DNA from: Citrobacter rodentium NBRC 105723 = DSM 16636
GTDB lineage: Bacteria > Pseudomonadota > Gammaproteobacteria > Enterobacterales > Enterobacteriaceae
Length of the DNA stretch: 64,000 nucleotides
Direction: 5' to 3'
Assembly: GCF_021278985.1 (NCBI RefSeq)
Contig: NZ_CP082833.1
Location: forward strand, 2,852,001 to 2,916,000
Shown: positions 61,626-64,000 of the stretch, piece by piece
Position numbering within the stretch: the stretch's first letter is position 1
How the letters are laid out: each line of letters begins with the position of its first letter
The notes under the pieces: model-generated
Databases searched by the model: none
Told to the model about the DNA's origin: nothing
Seen by the model: the letters and a program-made list of their open reading frames with translations, nothing else
Position numbers and translations under genes: made by a program

Positions 61626-61651
61626 AACGGCAGCCCGTGGGCTGCCGTTTT
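61626..61651. terminator. Terminator downstream of bamD
   Basis: ACGGCAGCC, loop CGTG, GGCTGCCGT with A tract on one side and TTTT on the other, so it works in both directions. Confidence 0.88.
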
Positions 61652-61667
61652 GCATGTGAAACCACAA

Positions 61668-62405
61668 TCAGGTGTTGCTGCTGTTGGCGGCAATGATTTT
61701 CGCCACTTTCTCTGCCTGGGTGGTCATCTGCATTTCACGATAGGCGTTTTCCATCAGCGGCAGAGCGTCACGCGTCGCCTGGGTGTCCGGGAAATCGCGC
61801 AGCATACCTTCGACACGGTTAACCACCGCGACCCATGCGCCACGTTTGGTGTAGTATTCCGCGACCGAGTATTCATATTTCGCCAGGCGATCTTTCAGGA
61901 ACACCAGACGCTTCGTGGCATCGGTGGTGTACTGGCTGTTCGGATAGCCGCGAACCAGTTTCGAAAAGTCATTAAACGCCGCGCGCGCGTGCTGTGGATC
62001 GCGGTCGCTGCGATCGACGCCAAAGAAGCCCTGCAGCGCGCTGTCATCCAGCGCCATATTGGTCAGGCCGCGCATATACATCACATAATCGATGTTAGGA
62101 TGCGTCGGGTTCAGACGAATAAAGCGATCGATAGCGGCCTGAGCCAGCGGCAGATCGGCATTTTTGTAGTAGGCGTAGATCAGATCCAGCTGCACCTGCT
62201 GGGAGTAAGGGCCGAACGGATAGCGGTTATCTAACGCTTCTAATTGCGTTATTGCCTGTTTCCAGTTACCGTCCTGCAGCTTTTGCTGAGCAGTAGCGTA
62301 GATTTCATTCGGCGGATTATCGGGCACCTCTTCCTTTGAACCAGAGCAACCCGCCAAAAACAGGCTCAACGTGGCTGCTGCCACCAGATATTTCATGCGC
62401 GTCAT
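61668..62405 (-). CDS. bamD: Outer membrane assembly lipoprotein BamD
   Basis: A protein of 245 residues. Lipobox LFLAGC with Cys20, then five TPR-like repeats (APNEIYATAQQKLQDG region onward). It is an essential BAM component that recognises the beta-signal of substrates. It is divergent from rluD. Confidence 0.98.
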   Translation of the reverse strand: MTRMKYLVAAATLSLFLAGCSGSKEEVPDNPPNEIYATAQQKLQDGNWKQAITQLEALDNRYPFGPYSQQVQLDLIYAYYKNADLPLAQAAIDRFIRLNPTHPNIDYVMYMRGLTNMALDDSALQGFFGVDRSDRDPQHARAAFNDFSKLVRGYPNSQYTTDATKRLVFLKDRLAKYEYSVAEYYTKRGAWVAVVNRVEGMLRDFPDTQATRDALPLMENAYREMQMTTQAEKVAKIIAANSSNT

Positions 62406-62537
62406 GACGTTTTGACTTTCCTCAAAATGTTTTTGCGGGAGATTCTCTGTTCCTGCTCCCGGTTAAGACCAGCTACAATAGCACACTATATTAAACGGCA
62501 AAGCCGTAAAACCCAACGTTAAACGAAGAAGCTGTAT

Positions 62538-63518
62538 ATGGCACAACGAGTACAACTCACCGCAACGGTATCCGAAAATCAACTCGGTCAACGCTTAGAT
62601 CAGGCTTTGGCCGAAATGTTCCCGGATTATTCACGTTCGCGCATAAAAGAATGGATTCTCGATCGGCGCGTGCTGGTCAACGATAAAATTTGCGACAAAC
62701 CGAAAGAAAAAGTCTTAGGCGGCGAAGTGGTCGCTATCGACGCGGAGATTGATGAAGAAATCCGCTTCGAGCCTCAGGATATCCCACTGGATATCGTTTA
62801 TGAAGATGATGACATTATTGTTATCAATAAACCCCGCGATCTGGTTGTGCATCCCGGCGCGGGGAACCCGGACGGCACGGTGCTGAACGCGCTGCTGCAC
62901 TACTATCCGCCCATCGCCGACGTACCGCGCGCGGGCATTGTCCATCGTCTGGATAAAGACACCACCGGTCTGATGGTGGTGGCGAAAACCGTTCCGGCGC
63001 AGACGCGTCTGGTTGAGGCGCTGCAGCTGCGCGAGATCACCCGTGAATACGAAGCGGTCGCTATCGGCCATATGACCGCCGGCGGGACGGTAGATGAGCC
63101 TATCAGCCGTCACCCGACGAAGCGTACCCATATGTCGGTGCATCCGATGGGCAAACCGGCGGTAACCCACTACCGTATTATGGAACATTTCCGTGTGCAC
63201 ACGCGTCTCAGGCTGCGTCTGGAAACCGGGCGTACCCACCAGATCCGCGTGCACATGGCGCATATTACCCATCCGCTGGTGGGCGATCCGGTTTATGGCG
63301 GCCGCCCGCGTCCGCCGAAAGGGGCGTCGGAGGCGTTTATCTCCACGCTGCGCAAGTTCGATCGCCAGGCGCTGCACGCCACAATGCTGCGTTTGTACCA
63401 TCCCGTTTCCGGTATCGAAATGGAATGGCATGCGCCGATCCCGCAGGATATGGTTGAGCTGATCGACGCGATGCGCGCCGATTTCGAAGAACATAAGGAT
63501 GACGTGGCCTGGCTATGA
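62538..63518 (+). CDS. rluD: 23S rRNA pseudouridine synthase RluD
   Basis: A protein of 326 residues. N-terminal S4 domain (about 18-75) and RsuA/RluD catalytic domain with Asp139 in HRLDKDTTG. It makes pseudouridines 1911, 1915 and 1917 in helix 69 of 23S rRNA. It is followed by pgeF with an ATGA overlap. Confidence 0.98.
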   Translation: MAQRVQLTATVSENQLGQRLDQALAEMFPDYSRSRIKEWILDRRVLVNDKICDKPKEKVLGGEVVAIDAEIDEEIRFEPQDIPLDIVYEDDDIIVINKPRDLVVHPGAGNPDGTVLNALLHYYPPIADVPRAGIVHRLDKDTTGLMVVAKTVPAQTRLVEALQLREITREYEAVAIGHMTAGGTVDEPISRHPTKRTHMSVHPMGKPAVTHYRIMEHFRVHTRLRLRLETGRTHQIRVHMAHITHPLVGDPVYGGRPRPPKGASEAFISTLRKFDRQALHATMLRLYHPVSGIEMEWHAPIPQDMVELIDAMRADFEEHKDDVAWL

Positions 63519-64000
63519 GTATGCTGATTGTCCCGCAGTGGCCGCTGCCGGAAGGCGTGGCGGCATGTAGTTCGACTCGTACCGGCGGCGTCAGTTTGCC
63601 GCCGTATGACGCATTGAATCTGGGCGCCCACTGCGGCGACAATCCGGAACATGTTGAGGAGAACCGTAACCGCCTGTTTGCTGCGGGCAATCTGCCCTCC
63701 TCACCGGTCTGGCTGGAGCAGGTTCACGGCAAGAATGTGCTGAAACTGACCGGTGGGCCTTACGCCTCGAAGCGGGCGGATGCGTCTTACAGCAACAGGC
63801 GGGGAACCGTGTGCGCGGTCATGACCGCAGACTGCCTGCCCGTGTTGTTTTGCAATCGGGCGGGAACGGAAGTGGCGGCGGCCCATGCGGGCTGGCGCGG
63901 GTTGTGTGAAGGCGTACTGGAAGAGACGCTCGTCTGCTTCAACGATAAGCCTGAGAACATTCTTGCCTGGTTAGGTCCGGCGATTGGTCCCACGGCCTTT
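63515..64000 (+). CDS. pgeF: Purine nucleoside phosphorylase / peptidoglycan editing factor PgeF (partial, 3' truncated by window)
   Basis: The first 162 residues, MSMLIVPQWPLPEGVAACSS, of the YfiH/LACC1 family. Metal-binding residues are visible in QVHG, the DCLPVLF block and AAHAGWRG. It corrects L-Ser misincorporated into peptidoglycan precursors and has purine nucleoside phosphorylase activity in homologues. It runs past the window end. Confidence 0.96.
   Translation, partial: MSMLIVPQWPLPEGVAACSSTRTGGVSLPPYDALNLGAHCGDNPEHVEENRNRLFAAGNLPSSPVWLEQVHGKNVLKLTGGPYASKRADASYSNRRGTVCAVMTADCLPVLFCNRAGTEVAAAHAGWRGLCEGVLEETLVCFNDKPENILAWLGPAIGPTAF

Noticed and set aside
62406..62537. Sigma-E promoter for bamD
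   Set aside because: A GGAAC motif is present on the minus strand, but no convincing -10 at the right spacing was found.

Overview
This window comes from a member of the Enterobacteriaceae. The conserved backbone (ssrA, smpB-ratAB-bamE-recN-nadK-grpE-corB-ypjD-ffh-rpsP-rimM-trmD-rplS-yfiB-dgcN-yfiR-aroF-tyrA ... pheA-pheL-raiA-bamD-rluD-pgeF) is the E. coli/Salmonella gene order, with near-identical proteins. A bapA-type adhesin locus beside smpB points to the Salmonella/Citrobacter/Enterobacter side of the family. The genus cannot be fixed from sequence reading alone.

Region 1 (1 to about 14,900) is the right part of a prophage integrated at the 3' end of ssrA. It holds a lambda-type head module (gpE-like capsid, gpFII-like joiner) followed by a Mu-type contractile tail: terminator-like protein, DUF2635, sheath, tube, frameshifted assembly chaperone, tape measure with a lysozyme-like domain, gpN, gpP, gp45, gp46, gp47 and gp48 homologues, tail fibre and fibre chaperone. 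An accessory end follows on the opposite strand: an AT-rich hexapeptide acetyltransferase, a HicAB toxin-antitoxin pair and a LexA-controlled DinI-like gene. Integrase, lysis and replication genes must lie to the left of the window.

Region 2 (15,336-32,709) is a type I secretion adhesin locus on the minus strand: a 4,316-residue BapA-like protein made of tens of Ig-like repeats, then a TolC-like outer membrane protein, a LapB-like ABC transporter and an HlyD-like adaptor. The adhesin reading frame is intact. The ABC transporter appears to have lost about 135 residues of its membrane domain by an in-frame deletion, so secretion is doubtful.

Region 3 (33,327-49,638) is core housekeeping: trans-translation partner SmpB, RatA/RatB, outer membrane assembly (BamE), SOS repair (RecN with two LexA boxes), NAD kinase, GrpE with a sigma-32 promoter, SRP protein Ffh, the rpsP-rimM-trmD-rplS operon, the YfiBNR cyclic-di-GMP module, and the tyrosine operon aroF-tyrA with TyrR boxes.

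Region 4 (49,683-59,651) is inserted between tyrA and pheA, which are neighbours in E. coli. It encodes a nearly complete trans-4-hydroxy-L-proline catabolic pathway: epimerase, three-part D-hydroxyproline dehydrogenase, DapA-family deaminase, alpha-ketoglutaric semialdehyde dehydrogenase, a PAS-AraC regulator, an APC permease broken by a one-base change in a G tract, and an SMP-30 type lactonase. Together they should turn hydroxyproline into alpha-ketoglutarate.

Region 5 (59,648-64,000) returns to the backbone: pheL-pheA with its attenuator, raiA, bamD, rluD and the start of pgeF.
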